In this document: piece by piece, positions 41,559-50,385 of the stretch
Numbering within the stretch: the stretch's first letter is position 1
Layout: every line of letters begins with the position of its first letter
DNA from: Candidatus Hydrogenedentota bacterium
GTDB taxonomy: Bacteria; Hydrogenedentota; Hydrogenedentia; Hydrogenedentales; JAGMZX01
Assembly: GCA_029556545.1 (NCBI GenBank)
Contig: JAKQEQ010000073.1
Coordinates: 41,439-105,438 of the forward strand
Length of the DNA stretch: 64,000 bases
Direction: 5' to 3'
The notes under the pieces: model-generated
Told to the model about the DNA's origin: nothing
What the model saw: the letters and a program-made list of their open reading frames with translations, nothing else
The model's database searches: none
Position numbers and translations under genes: made by a program

Positions 41559-42803
41559 TCAGGGACAGACCTCCGCTTCGGGGATGGGCACGATGAAACG
41601 CCCACCCCACTCTCGAATATACGCCATTTGGCGCGTGATTTCTTCTCGCAGATTCCACGGCAGAATCAGGAGGTAATCCGGCCGGGTCTCGCGCACCTTG
41701 TCCACCGGCAGAATGGGAATATGCGTGCCGGGGCAGTACTTGCCGTGCTTGAAAGGGTTGCGGTCCACGGTGTAATCCAGGAAATCCGTTCGGATACCGC
41801 AATAATTGAGCAGCGTGTTGCCCTTGCCGGGCGCGCCGTAACCGGCGATGGACTTGCCGGCCTGCTTCGCCGCAATAAGCAGTTCGAGCAGCTTGCGCTT
41901 GGCTGCCGCGACTTGGGGGGCGAAGGAGCGGTAGAAATCGGGACCCGTCATGCCGTGCGCGCGCTCCAACGCGAGAAGGCGGTCCACGCGCGCGTGGCGG
42001 GCGAATCGCCCGGCGTCCCGATGGCACCCATAGATACGCAGTGATCCGCCGTGGGTGGGCAGTTCCTCGACGTCAAACAGGCGGAGGCCGTGGGCCTCGA
42101 AGATGCGTCGCGTTACCTCGAAAGAGAGGTAGCTGAAGTGCTCGTGATAGATGGTGTCGAACTGATTCCCCTCGACAAGTCGGAGTAGGTGGGGGAATTC
42201 CATTGTTATGACGCCGTCCGGCTTGAGCAGCCGCCGGATTCCCGCGACGAAATCGTTGATGTCCGGCACGTGAGCCAGGACGTTGTTCCCGACAATCAAG
42301 TCTGCCATCTTTTCGTCCGCGGCAAGGTCGCGCGCGGCGTTGTCTCCGAAGAACCGGACAACGGTGGGGATGCCCTTGGCGCGGGCCGCCTCGGCGACAT
42401 TCGCGGCGGGCTCGACGCCCGTTACCGGAATGCCGCGCTCGACGAAGAATTGGAGCAGGTAACCGTCGTTACTGGCGATTTCGACGACATGGCTGTTTTT
42501 CGTGAGGCTGAAGCGATCGATCGCGATGCCGACGTAGGCGCGGGCATGGGCAAGCCAGGTGTCGGAGTACGAGGAGAAATAGGCGTAGTGGCTGAAGATG
42601 GCCGGCGGGCTCACGTATTCCTGGAGTTGCACCAGAAAACACCGATCACAGACCCACACGTGAAGCGGATAAAACGCCTCCATTTCGTTAAGACGTTCGG
42701 ACTCGACAAAGCTCTCGCATAGGGGCGACATGCCAAGGTCCACGAAGGTATGGCGGAGGGGCGCGGAGCAGAAGCGACAGACCGCCTCACCCGATGCCGT
42801 CAT
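41559..42803 (-). CDS. NDP-sugar C-methyltransferase (TylC3/EvaC type)
   Basis: A 414-residue protein with the three-part layout of sugar C-methyltransferases. The N-terminal zinc knuckle is 'CRFCSAPL...VWVCDRCFLVQL' (C9, C12 and a later CxxC). The SAM domain has 'VVEIASNDGYLLQFF' and 'IVGNNVLAHVPDIN'. The catalytic 'IYHEHFSYLS' Tyr/His-Glu region is present, as is a C-terminal domain with 'GYGAPGKGNTLLNYCGI'. It would add a methyl group at C-3 of a keto-deoxysugar nucleotide. The start at 42803 has GGAGG upstream. It is the first gene of the nucleotide-sugar unit. Confidence 0.87.
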   Translation of the reverse strand: MTASGEAVCRFCSAPLRHTFVDLGMSPLCESFVESERLNEMEAFYPLHVWVCDRCFLVQLQEYVSPPAIFSHYAYFSSYSDTWLAHARAYVGIAIDRFSLTKNSHVVEIASNDGYLLQFFVERGIPVTGVEPAANVAEAARAKGIPTVVRFFGDNAARDLAADEKMADLIVGNNVLAHVPDINDFVAGIRRLLKPDGVITMEFPHLLRLVEGNQFDTIYHEHFSYLSFEVTRRIFEAHGLRLFDVEELPTHGGSLRIYGCHRDAGRFARHARVDRLLALERAHGMTGPDFYRSFAPQVAAAKRKLLELLIAAKQAGKSIAGYGAPGKGNTLLNYCGIRTDFLDYTVDRNPFKHGKYCPGTHIPILPVDKVRETRPDYLLILPWNLREEITRQMAYIREWGGRFIVPIPEAEVCP

Positions 42804-43013
42804 GCTCGCTCTTCCTCCTTCCGTAAAGTTCGCGAGGGCGACGTAGTCCCGCACCGCCCAGACTAGCACGCCGGCGAGCGCGGATGCCACGGCGCGAATC
42901 AAGACGGGCGCGTGCGGGGGCGAGAACGAGGAACGCTAGGCCCGGTCGCCATATTGAGAATGTGTTGGGCCGCGGGACCCGATCCAGCGTTTGATGCGGC
43001 CCGCGTTCGGCGA

Positions 43014-44150
43014 TTAGGACGGCGCCAGTTCCTTGACTTTGAAGCGGGAAATAACGGGCGTGCCCTGTCGGTCCGCCTTGAGTATGACGTCGTCGCCGAC
43101 AAAGAGATCCCAAGTCAGATAGTCGATGTCGGCGGGGTGCTCGACGGGCTCGTTATTCATCTCGATGATCACGTCGCCCAGGCGCAACCCCGCCTCATAG
43201 GCGGGGGTGTTGCGCAGAATCTCCGTGACGATGACACCGGCTTCCACCTGCACGGCCATCCGGCGCAGTGAGTATTCCGTGAGCGCGCTTACGGCCTCGC
43301 CGTGGAAGCCGAGCCACGGATCGCGGCGGCGGCCATACTCGATAATCTCCTGGGCGACACGGCGGGCGCGATTGATGGGAATGGCAAAACCGAGACCCTG
43401 GTGGCCGCCGGAACTGCTGAAGATCATCGTGTTGACGCCGACGACCTGTCCGGCGGCGTTCACGAGCGGACCGCCGCTGTTGCCGGGGTTGATGGCGGCG
43501 TCAGTCTGGATCATGCCCTGATACAGGCGTTCGCCGCCGCCGACCTCGCGTCGCACGCGGCGATGGACGGCGGAGATGACCCCGACGCTCACGCTGGGCT
43601 TGGCGTCGCGCATCATCAAACCGAAGGGATTGCCAATCGCGATGACCCACTCTCCGACCAGCAGCTTGTCGGAATCGGCAAAACGGACATAAGGGAAGTC
43701 TTGGCCTTTCGCGCGCAAGACCGCCAAGTCGGTCCGGGCGTCGCCTCCCACGAAATCAAATTCGATTTCCCGTCCGTCCGGCAGGGTTACGGTGCCGTAA
43801 TCCGCGCCCTGGATTACATGGAAGTTGGTCAGGATGTGTCCGGCTTCGTCGATGAAGAAGCCGGACCCGACAGCCTCGACGGCGCGCCGCCGCACGAGCG
43901 GCCGGCTGCGAAACAGACCGAAATTGCGATAGAAGTCCTCCATCAACGGGTCGTACACGCGCTCGGTGCGTATATCGACCGCGCTGATGGTGACGACGGC
44001 CGGCGCGGCGGCCTCGATGGCGTGAACGATGGCGTTGCGGCGCGAGTCGGCGATGTCGTCCTGTGCCAGGGCAGCCCCAGTAAGACAACAACAAACCGCC
44101 ACAAGGCCTACCGTCCGAAGGCCGTCGCACGTAATACCTGTCCGCATCAC
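43014..44150 (-). CDS. HtrA/DegP-like periplasmic serine protease
   Basis: A 378-residue exported protease with signal peptide 'VGLVAVCCCLTGAALAQ'. The trypsin-like domain has an intact triad: H111 ('LTNFHVIQG'), D141 ('ARTDLAVL') and S225 ('NPGNSGGPLV'). One PDZ domain follows ('GVIVTEILRNTPAYEAGLRL', 'GDVIIEMNNEPVE'). It would degrade or refold misfolded envelope proteins. It lies 28 bases after the DUF4340 gene on the same strand, so it may be co-expressed with the Gld-type ABC system. Confidence 0.92.
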   Translation of the reverse strand: MMRTGITCDGLRTVGLVAVCCCLTGAALAQDDIADSRRNAIVHAIEAAAPAVVTISAVDIRTERVYDPLMEDFYRNFGLFRSRPLVRRRAVEAVGSGFFIDEAGHILTNFHVIQGADYGTVTLPDGREIEFDFVGGDARTDLAVLRAKGQDFPYVRFADSDKLLVGEWVIAIGNPFGLMMRDAKPSVSVGVISAVHRRVRREVGGGERLYQGMIQTDAAINPGNSGGPLVNAAGQVVGVNTMIFSSSGGHQGLGFAIPINRARRVAQEIIEYGRRRDPWLGFHGEAVSALTEYSLRRMAVQVEAGVIVTEILRNTPAYEAGLRLGDVIIEMNNEPVEHPADIDYLTWDLFVGDDVILKADRQGTPVISRFKVKELAPS

Positions 44151-44178
44151 CGTTGCGTTCCTTGGGGCCGGCGCGTTC

Positions 44179-46341
44179 TTATTCCTGCTCGGGTTCCGGT
44201 GCGGATTCCGCGCTCGCGGACTCGCCGACTTCGGTTTTGGAGACCTCTGTTACCGAGGTCTCCACCTCGGCCGGCGCGACTTCCACTTGCGGCAGTTCCA
44301 CCTGGACGGGCGCATCGATCGCAGCGCCCGGCGTTTCAACCGTCAGGGGAGTGGGGAGGGGCGGCAGCGCCACCTCGACGGGGGTGTCCTCCGTAGTGTC
44401 CGCAGCGTCGTTGACGGGCGGTTCTTGCGGCGCTTCGACATCCGCGGCTTCCTCAGCCGTTTCCTCGGGCGGGGCCGGGGGCGGTTCCGCTAAGCTGGTC
44501 AGGATAGTGTCCATCATACCGCTAATCATTTGCACGTCGCTCGGCTTCGCGGTAAGCCCATGGGAAATGCCGCTCACGGTCATTAGCTGTACGCCGTCCT
44601 GTTCGGGAGCGAAAGCGATTGCGTGGACCGTGCCGTCTTCCATGGTTACCTCGAAGCGGGCCGCGGGATCGCCTTCAAGTCGGGCGACGTCCAGGCGCAA
44701 GTTGTCGGCCTGGAACCCGATAACGCGGGTGATGAGACCGGAGACGGTCCCTTCCTCGACGGCGCGGGCCACGCCGTCCTGCAAAGCCTGCCAGGCGGCG
44801 TCCTCGGTCTTTTCGAGGACAAACTGTTTGTCGCCCACGTGCAGGTTCAGGCCTTTCACCTGCGCCTCCTCGACGTCGAGCACCGTAAGCTGGTAGACGT
44901 CGCGCGGCGTCAGCAGCAGTTTCTTCGCATCCGTGCGGCTCATGACAAGCGTCGGGCCCGCGTCGCCGATGCGGGTGTATAGGCCGTCGATACACTTCGA
45001 ATCGCCCCCGACACCGAAAGCGCGCGTCTGATCGCCGACGGTAATCGTAACGGTGCGCGTGAAGGCGCCGATGTCCGCGCCTTCATCGGCGTAATCGGCG
45101 GCGGTCCAACTGAGCAGCGTCGAGGCGAGTGTGCTCAGGGTTGCGTCCTGGGTTTTCAGGTCCGACTTGGGCTCGATCACGGCCCATTTGCCATCCGTCT
45201 TTTCGACCACGAGGTTGCTTCCGTCCTCCTGGCTGACAACGACGCGGTTCAACTCATCCAGTTTGAGCCCTTCGCCGAGCTTGGGCAGTTCGAACAATTG
45301 CCCGCACTTCGGGAATACCTGCTCGAAGGTGTAGGAATCCAACTCGTATAGAATCTCCTGTTCCGCGCCGGCAACGCGGACATAGCCGTTGCCCGTCTTG
45401 TTGGGGCGGGCGCCCTCGAGCGTTATCGTTCTCTCGTTGTCGAGGGTAATCTCTGTGCGGTAGGCCGGCGCGTCCAAACCGTATTCCTGCCGCTTCTCGG
45501 GGTCTGCGATGTCGCGCGCCGTCAAGTTCTTGAATCGGCTCAGCGTGCTTTGGAGGCTCGAATCCTTATGCGGCGTTCCGGGGCCGCCCTCGGCCAGCAC
45601 CCATTCATATTCGACCGGTGGCTCGGGCTTCGGCTCGGCGTCCGCGTCCTCCGCGTCTTCGTCCTTGGGTTGTTCCTTCGCGCGACGTTCGAAGACGAGG
45701 CGCTTATCCGGCAACGTGCACGCCAATCGCGTGATTTCCACGCCATCCTCGACCTTCGCGATGGTCTTGTCCAGCCATTTGCTCGCCGTGGGCTGTTCGC
45801 CGGCGACGTATACACCCGCGTCGCGGCGCAGATCCGTCTTTTCGCTGTAGACTTCCGCCGCGCCTGCGCGTCGCACGAACGTGGTGGCCATGCCTTCCGA
45901 CTTGCCCACGAGCACATGGTGCGCCGGGGTCTCCGCGCCGGCCTTGTAGACGGCGACGTGGAAGGCCTGGTCGTCCTTGAGTTCGTAGCGGGCCAGCCGT
46001 TCATCCGTAGACGCACCATCGCGATGCTCCCCCTGGAGGCCCAACACGGACGCGAGATAGTCGCCCACCGTGTCGGCGACGGCGGGCGCATTGAAGTGAC
46101 TGGTGACACGCCAAGGCGCGTCGGACTTCTCACGCTCGATGGTCACTTTCTGGTCCGGCTGCGCGCCTTGATAGAGTTCGATCTTCATGATGCTCGCGGC
46201 GTCGAGGTCTTCCAGCGTGAGCTTGACCAGACCGACCTGCTCGATGATGCTGGGTGGCTGTTGCCTGCCCTGTTTGAGCACGACCAGTGCGATGAGCACG
46301 GCCAACACCAGGGCCAACACAATCAGCGTCTTGCTGTTCAT
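44179..46341 (-). CDS. DUF4340 domain-containing protein
   Basis: A 720-residue protein with one N-terminal membrane anchor ('LIVLALVLAVLIALVVLKQG'). A repeated beta-rich DUF4340 body follows ('SIMKIELYQGAQPDQKVTIERE', 'AYRTEITLDNERTITLEGARP'). The last ~95 residues are a Pro/Glu/Val low-complexity tail ('PPAPPEETAEEAADVEAPQE'). DUF4340 proteins are regularly encoded after Gld-type ABC ATPase and permease/GldG genes, as here, and probably act at the outer face of that complex. Their activity is unknown. Confidence 0.85.
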   Translation of the reverse strand: MNSKTLIVLALVLAVLIALVVLKQGRQQPPSIIEQVGLVKLTLEDLDAASIMKIELYQGAQPDQKVTIEREKSDAPWRVTSHFNAPAVADTVGDYLASVLGLQGEHRDGASTDERLARYELKDDQAFHVAVYKAGAETPAHHVLVGKSEGMATTFVRRAGAAEVYSEKTDLRRDAGVYVAGEQPTASKWLDKTIAKVEDGVEITRLACTLPDKRLVFERRAKEQPKDEDAEDADAEPKPEPPVEYEWVLAEGGPGTPHKDSSLQSTLSRFKNLTARDIADPEKRQEYGLDAPAYRTEITLDNERTITLEGARPNKTGNGYVRVAGAEQEILYELDSYTFEQVFPKCGQLFELPKLGEGLKLDELNRVVVSQEDGSNLVVEKTDGKWAVIEPKSDLKTQDATLSTLASTLLSWTAADYADEGADIGAFTRTVTITVGDQTRAFGVGGDSKCIDGLYTRIGDAGPTLVMSRTDAKKLLLTPRDVYQLTVLDVEEAQVKGLNLHVGDKQFVLEKTEDAAWQALQDGVARAVEEGTVSGLITRVIGFQADNLRLDVARLEGDPAARFEVTMEDGTVHAIAFAPEQDGVQLMTVSGISHGLTAKPSDVQMISGMMDTILTSLAEPPPAPPEETAEEAADVEAPQEPPVNDAADTTEDTPVEVALPPLPTPLTVETPGAAIDAPVQVELPQVEVAPAEVETSVTEVSKTEVGESASAESAPEPEQE

Positions 46342-46371
46342 GATTCATCCTCCTATGCTCTTGTCTCGTCT

Positions 46372-48930
46372 CTAGGCCCGCTGCGCGGCCGCGTATCGCA
46401 TGGTATACGCATTGCGCGCGCGCCGCCGCACCAAGGCGAAGGTAACGCCGACGCCGGCGATAATCAGATTCGCCAACCCGTAGTTCAGAACCTGCCACGT
46501 CACGAAAGTCCGGTATTTCGGGTCATCCGCGTTCTCGGGCTTGCGCACGGTGCGGGGCATGGGCACCCGCGAGCGGAGTTCCGCGACCTGGGGCGAAAGG
46601 GTCGCTGTGTCCACCAGTTTCAGGAAGAACTCCGCGTTCATTTCGTTCATATTGTTCTTCTGGAACGCCTGGGAACATCCGAGGAGGACCAAGCGTCCGG
46701 GCTTCGGATCGATGGTTGGCGCGGGGCCTTCTTCCTCCGGTTCCGGCGGTACGGGCCGCGACGGGTCCGGCGGCGTCTCGGGCCAAGCGGGTCGATCCTT
46801 GCCCTCGAAGGCGTCGGGAAACTGCCCGGTCACTTCCGCAAGCAGCGGGTAGCTTCGCATGGCCGCGGCGTCCGGCGGGTCAAAGCGCATGTTTTCGCCG
46901 GTTTCCGATGCGGGGATAGTCCACGAACGGCTGCTCGACGTCATGTAGACGCGCGATTTCAAGCCTGATTCCTGGAGTTTCTGGTCATTGAGTTCAAGCG
47001 CGGTGCCCCAGAGATAAAGGAATCCGGTCAGGTTGTCCGTGAAGGGGCTCTTTTGGTCCATCGTGTCGGACTGCACGAAGATTTGTATCGGGGTGTCGAA
47101 CCGCTGGAGCTGGCCGGTGCCGAAGAGATAGGTCAACGGCAGCCGGCTCTGGTCCAGCAGCAAGTCCTCGCTTACTTTGAGGCCGTAGCTATCGAGCAGC
47201 GGGTTGATCTGCGGGTCTTCGTTGCCGCGCGCGAGGTTGAGCCGGCCTTGCCGCGACACGTCATAGTTCCAAGTGTAGTGCTGGACGGCCATGACGACGG
47301 TCTTGCCGGAGCGCAACGCACGGTGGATTTCCCAGCGCTGCCGCTCGTTAAGCGCGCGGGGGTTCAGCACGACCAGCGTGTCGTAATCCTCCGGCAGCGG
47401 CTCCTCTTTCGTGAGGGCCACGCGCCGCACGTCGTACTTGAAGCGTCGGAGCACTTGATCAACCTGCGCGAAGGGGTCGTCGTAGTACTGCGCCGGGAGC
47501 CGCTGCCCCATTTGTTCCATCATGGCTCGCTGCTGGGGGTCGATATTGAACGCGGTGTCCGGCGCGACCAGGGCAATGACCGGCGTCTTCGCGCGTTCAA
47601 GCTTATAGATGGTGCTGATCAGGCGGTACTCGAAGTCGGGCGGCAGGCGCTCGCCGCGGCGGGTCGGCACGACCGCCGGCAAAATCTCTTCCGGCTTGTC
47701 CGCGTAGGCGATGCCGAGACTGGCGTAGATCATGGCCTGAGTCGCCTGGACGCCGGTGCTGCCCGCATAGGAGAGAGGCGAGATACCCTTTTCGAGCATC
47801 CGTTCCTCGACCTTCTTTTCTTCTGTCTCTTCCTTTTCCTCCTGGTCCATCGCGAACTGGGAGGACATGGCCGAAATCAGGTTCTCGGCCTCGAGATAGA
47901 CGGTCTTGTACTGAAGCTTGCCGTTCGAGGCGAGACGCAATTCCTCGAGGCGGTCGAGAATGCTTTCTTCGAGGCGCTTCAACTCGGTCGGCATCTTCGC
48001 GCGCGGCGTGATGTAGAGCGTCATGGTAACCTTCGAGTCCAGTCCGCGCAGAATGCCCTTCGAGGCGTCCGCCACCGTGTTGACTTTGTCTTCGGTGAGG
48101 TCGAAACGCTTGAGGCTGCTGCCCGCGGCCAGCCAGTTGAGCGCCATACCGATGCCGACGCACAAGGCGGTGACTATCGCGAAGTTGAGTTTGGCGTTGG
48201 GCCGCCCGCGCGCATCGATGTAGACCATGTTCAACCCGAGGAAGATCGCGGCCCAGCCCACGAAGTAGACCAGGTCTACCGCGTCCACGACGCCGCGCGT
48301 GAAGGGGGTGAAGTGGGTGAACACGCCGAGCAGGCTCATCAGCAGCGTGCCCAGCCCCGCGATGCGACTGTCGAGGTAGCCCGCGATAAAGTCGGTGCCG
48401 CACAGGAACATGATGAAGCAGGCCAGCAACGTCACCACGAAGGCGATGATCTGGTCCTTGAAAAACCCGGAGAAGAAGATGCCGAGGGCGAAGAACATGG
48501 CGCCGACAAGCGCGGCGCCGAGGTAGCCGCCGAGGATCAACCCGATGTCCGGATCGCCGAGCCAAGCGAGCATGGCGGGCACGGTGATGGTGGCGGCCAG
48601 CGTGAGCCCGAAGAACGTGAGCGCGGCGAAGTACTTGCCGAGGACAAGCTCATAGGAGCGCATCGGAAACGTGAGTAGCATTTCCCACGTGTTTTCCTTG
48701 CGTTCTTCGGCCCACATTCTCATGGTAACCGCCGGCACAAACACGCACAGCACCAGCGGGATGTAATCGAAGAACGGACTCATGTCGATGGCGAGAACCG
48801 GGCCGCTGAACAGTCCGGTCACGAAGAGCCAGACGTTCAAGGTCACGAAGACCATCATGTAGATGTACGCGATGGGCGAAGTGAAGTACGCCGCGAGGTC
48901 GCGCCGGAAAACGGTGATAATGTTGCGCAT
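46372..48930 (-). CDS. Fused ABC-2 permease and GldG-like protein
   Basis: An 852-residue membrane protein. Residues 1-260 are an ABC-2 permease ('NIITVFRRDLAAYFTSPIAY', 'MRMWAEERKENTWEMLLTFP') with about six to eight membrane segments. Residues about 265-800 match the GldG/ABC_transp_aux type: 'KRFDLTEDKVNTVADASKGI', 'VTMTLYITPRAKMPTELKRL', 'YDTLVVLNPRALNERQRWEI'. A final membrane segment follows ('YGLANLIIAGVGVTFALVRR'). GldF and GldG are separate genes in Bacteroidetes; here they are one chain. It works with the ATPase encoded 12 bases upstream. The substrate is unknown. Confidence 0.88.
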   Translation of the reverse strand: MRNIITVFRRDLAAYFTSPIAYIYMMVFVTLNVWLFVTGLFSGPVLAIDMSPFFDYIPLVLCVFVPAVTMRMWAEERKENTWEMLLTFPMRSYELVLGKYFAALTFFGLTLAATITVPAMLAWLGDPDIGLILGGYLGAALVGAMFFALGIFFSGFFKDQIIAFVVTLLACFIMFLCGTDFIAGYLDSRIAGLGTLLMSLLGVFTHFTPFTRGVVDAVDLVYFVGWAAIFLGLNMVYIDARGRPNAKLNFAIVTALCVGIGMALNWLAAGSSLKRFDLTEDKVNTVADASKGILRGLDSKVTMTLYITPRAKMPTELKRLEESILDRLEELRLASNGKLQYKTVYLEAENLISAMSSQFAMDQEEKEETEEKKVEERMLEKGISPLSYAGSTGVQATQAMIYASLGIAYADKPEEILPAVVPTRRGERLPPDFEYRLISTIYKLERAKTPVIALVAPDTAFNIDPQQRAMMEQMGQRLPAQYYDDPFAQVDQVLRRFKYDVRRVALTKEEPLPEDYDTLVVLNPRALNERQRWEIHRALRSGKTVVMAVQHYTWNYDVSRQGRLNLARGNEDPQINPLLDSYGLKVSEDLLLDQSRLPLTYLFGTGQLQRFDTPIQIFVQSDTMDQKSPFTDNLTGFLYLWGTALELNDQKLQESGLKSRVYMTSSSRSWTIPASETGENMRFDPPDAAAMRSYPLLAEVTGQFPDAFEGKDRPAWPETPPDPSRPVPPEPEEEGPAPTIDPKPGRLVLLGCSQAFQKNNMNEMNAEFFLKLVDTATLSPQVAELRSRVPMPRTVRKPENADDPKYRTFVTWQVLNYGLANLIIAGVGVTFALVRRRARNAYTMRYAAAQRA

Positions 48931-48942
48931 TCCTGGTGCTCC

Positions 48943-49905
48943 TCAGTTGTTGCCGCCGGATGCGGCCTGGTTTTCGGTCAGTGCGAGGAAGGTCTCCTCG
49001 AGGGTGGGCGGGCTCTCGCGCAGTTCGCGCAATTCCCATCGTTTCTCTCTCGCGAGCGCGTTGATCTCCGTCCACGGCGACGCTCCCAGCTTGGCGTAGA
49101 CCGTGAAGGCCGCGCATGCGCCCGCCTGTTCATCCGAGGGCGGTTTGAGTTGGGTCACGCCGTTGATGCCGGAGAGCAGGCGCTCGACCTCGGGAGCCGG
49201 CTGACCGGCTACGGCGATGTCGAACCGCTCGACGCGCTTGGCGCGGGCGCGCAATTCGTCAATCGTGCCGTCGCCCACGATCCGGCCCTGGTTGATGATC
49301 ACGATGCGGTCGGCCGTGGCCTCGACCTCTTGCAGGATATGGGTCGAGAGGATGACGGTCTTGTCCTTGGCAAGCGCGTTGATAAGGTGTCGGATTTCAA
49401 GAATCTGGTGGGGGTCGAGGCCCGATGTAGGCTCGTCCAGGATGATGACCTCGGGATCATGAATGAGCGCCTGGGCGAGCGCGGTGCGCTGCTTGTACCC
49501 TTTCGAGAGTTCCCGGATCACCTTGCGAAACATGGGGCGCAAGCCGCAGGCGTCGATGACGGCCTCGGTGCGTTCCCTGAGCCGGTTGCCGCTCAGTCCT
49601 CGGGCGTTCGCCACGAAGCGCAGGTAGGTCCGCACCTCCATATCGAGGTACAGCGGCAGGATTTCCGGCAGGTAACCGATGCTGCGCCGGACCTTAAGCG
49701 GTTCCTGGAGCACGTCCATCCCCGCGACCTCCGCCGTGCCCCGCGTCGGGTACAGGTACGTAGTAAGAATCTTCATCGCCGTTGACTTGCCCGCCCCGTT
49801 CGGGCCGAGCAGTCCGACGATCTCGCCCCGCCTTACCTCGAACGAGACGTCGTCCAAGGCCACTACGGGGCCGTAGTGCATCGTAAGACTCTTGGCTTTG
49901 ATCAT
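48943..49905 (-). CDS. ABC transporter ATP-binding protein, GldA-like
   Basis: A 320-residue ATPase. Walker A 'GPNGAGKST' (34-42), signature 'LSKGYKQRTALAQA', Walker B 'VIILDEPTSGLDP', and H-loop 'ILSTHILQE' are intact. A C-terminal domain ends '...SPPTLEETFLALTENQAA', typical of this exporter type. ATG 49905 ('MIKAKSLTMHYGPVV') is the family start; the 58-residue upstream extension is rejected. It is the first gene of the leftward Gld-type operon with the fused permease, DUF4340 and possibly HtrA genes. Confidence 0.93.
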   Translation of the reverse strand: MIKAKSLTMHYGPVVALDDVSFEVRRGEIVGLLGPNGAGKSTAMKILTTYLYPTRGTAEVAGMDVLQEPLKVRRSIGYLPEILPLYLDMEVRTYLRFVANARGLSGNRLRERTEAVIDACGLRPMFRKVIRELSKGYKQRTALAQALIHDPEVIILDEPTSGLDPHQILEIRHLINALAKDKTVILSTHILQEVEATADRIVIINQGRIVGDGTIDELRARAKRVERFDIAVAGQPAPEVERLLSGINGVTQLKPPSDEQAGACAAFTVYAKLGASPWTEINALAREKRWELRELRESPPTLEETFLALTENQAASGGNN

Positions 49906-50385
49906 GAAGCATCTCCCGATTCGGCCATGTTCCCAGTTTCCTTCCGCGTCCGCCCCTGCAATCCGGTGCGGCGAAGCGCCTTTCGCCAAGCTTGCCCGAC
50001 ACTGCGGCGCTCGGACACAATCGTGTCCCTCGCACCTTGGGGGAGCAACTAATATGCCATACGCCCGTCCGGGATGCAACGATGACCCCGGTTGCGCAAG
50101 GCCTTACGATACAACGCCTTACGCTATCGGTCATCTGGCGCGGCGGCGGCTGACAGCGTTCCGGACGCGGACGCGTGCCACGTTTTCCGGCCCCATATCG
50201 GGCATCGCGCCCCTTTTGCGTTGCCGAACGCACGCCGGTCTTGGCGAAACTGGGGCGTCCCGTTCGCGGTCGATGACGCTTCACTACCCAAAGGCGCGTT
50301 GGCTGGAACCGAGAATGCGCCGGCGCACCTCCTGTGATACACTGTTGCCGGAACGCAGGTTTTTGAAAAGGGGGCATGTGAGAAA
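49906..50385. other. Divergent spacer between GldA-like ATPase and histidine kinase
   Basis: 480 bases with no supported gene. An 81-codon open frame at 50092-50337 lacks family resemblance and a ribosome site. The right end holds an extended -10 for the kinase. Confidence 0.5.
50335..50343 (+). promoter_or_regulatory. Putative extended -10 promoter of the histidine kinase
   Basis: TGATACACT (TGnTACACT) lies 42 bases before ATG 50386. No clear -35 is visible. Confidence 0.4.

Noticed and set aside
50092-50337. 81-codon open frame in the divergent spacer before the kinase
   Set aside because: No Shine-Dalgarno, no domain, and it overlaps the promoter region.
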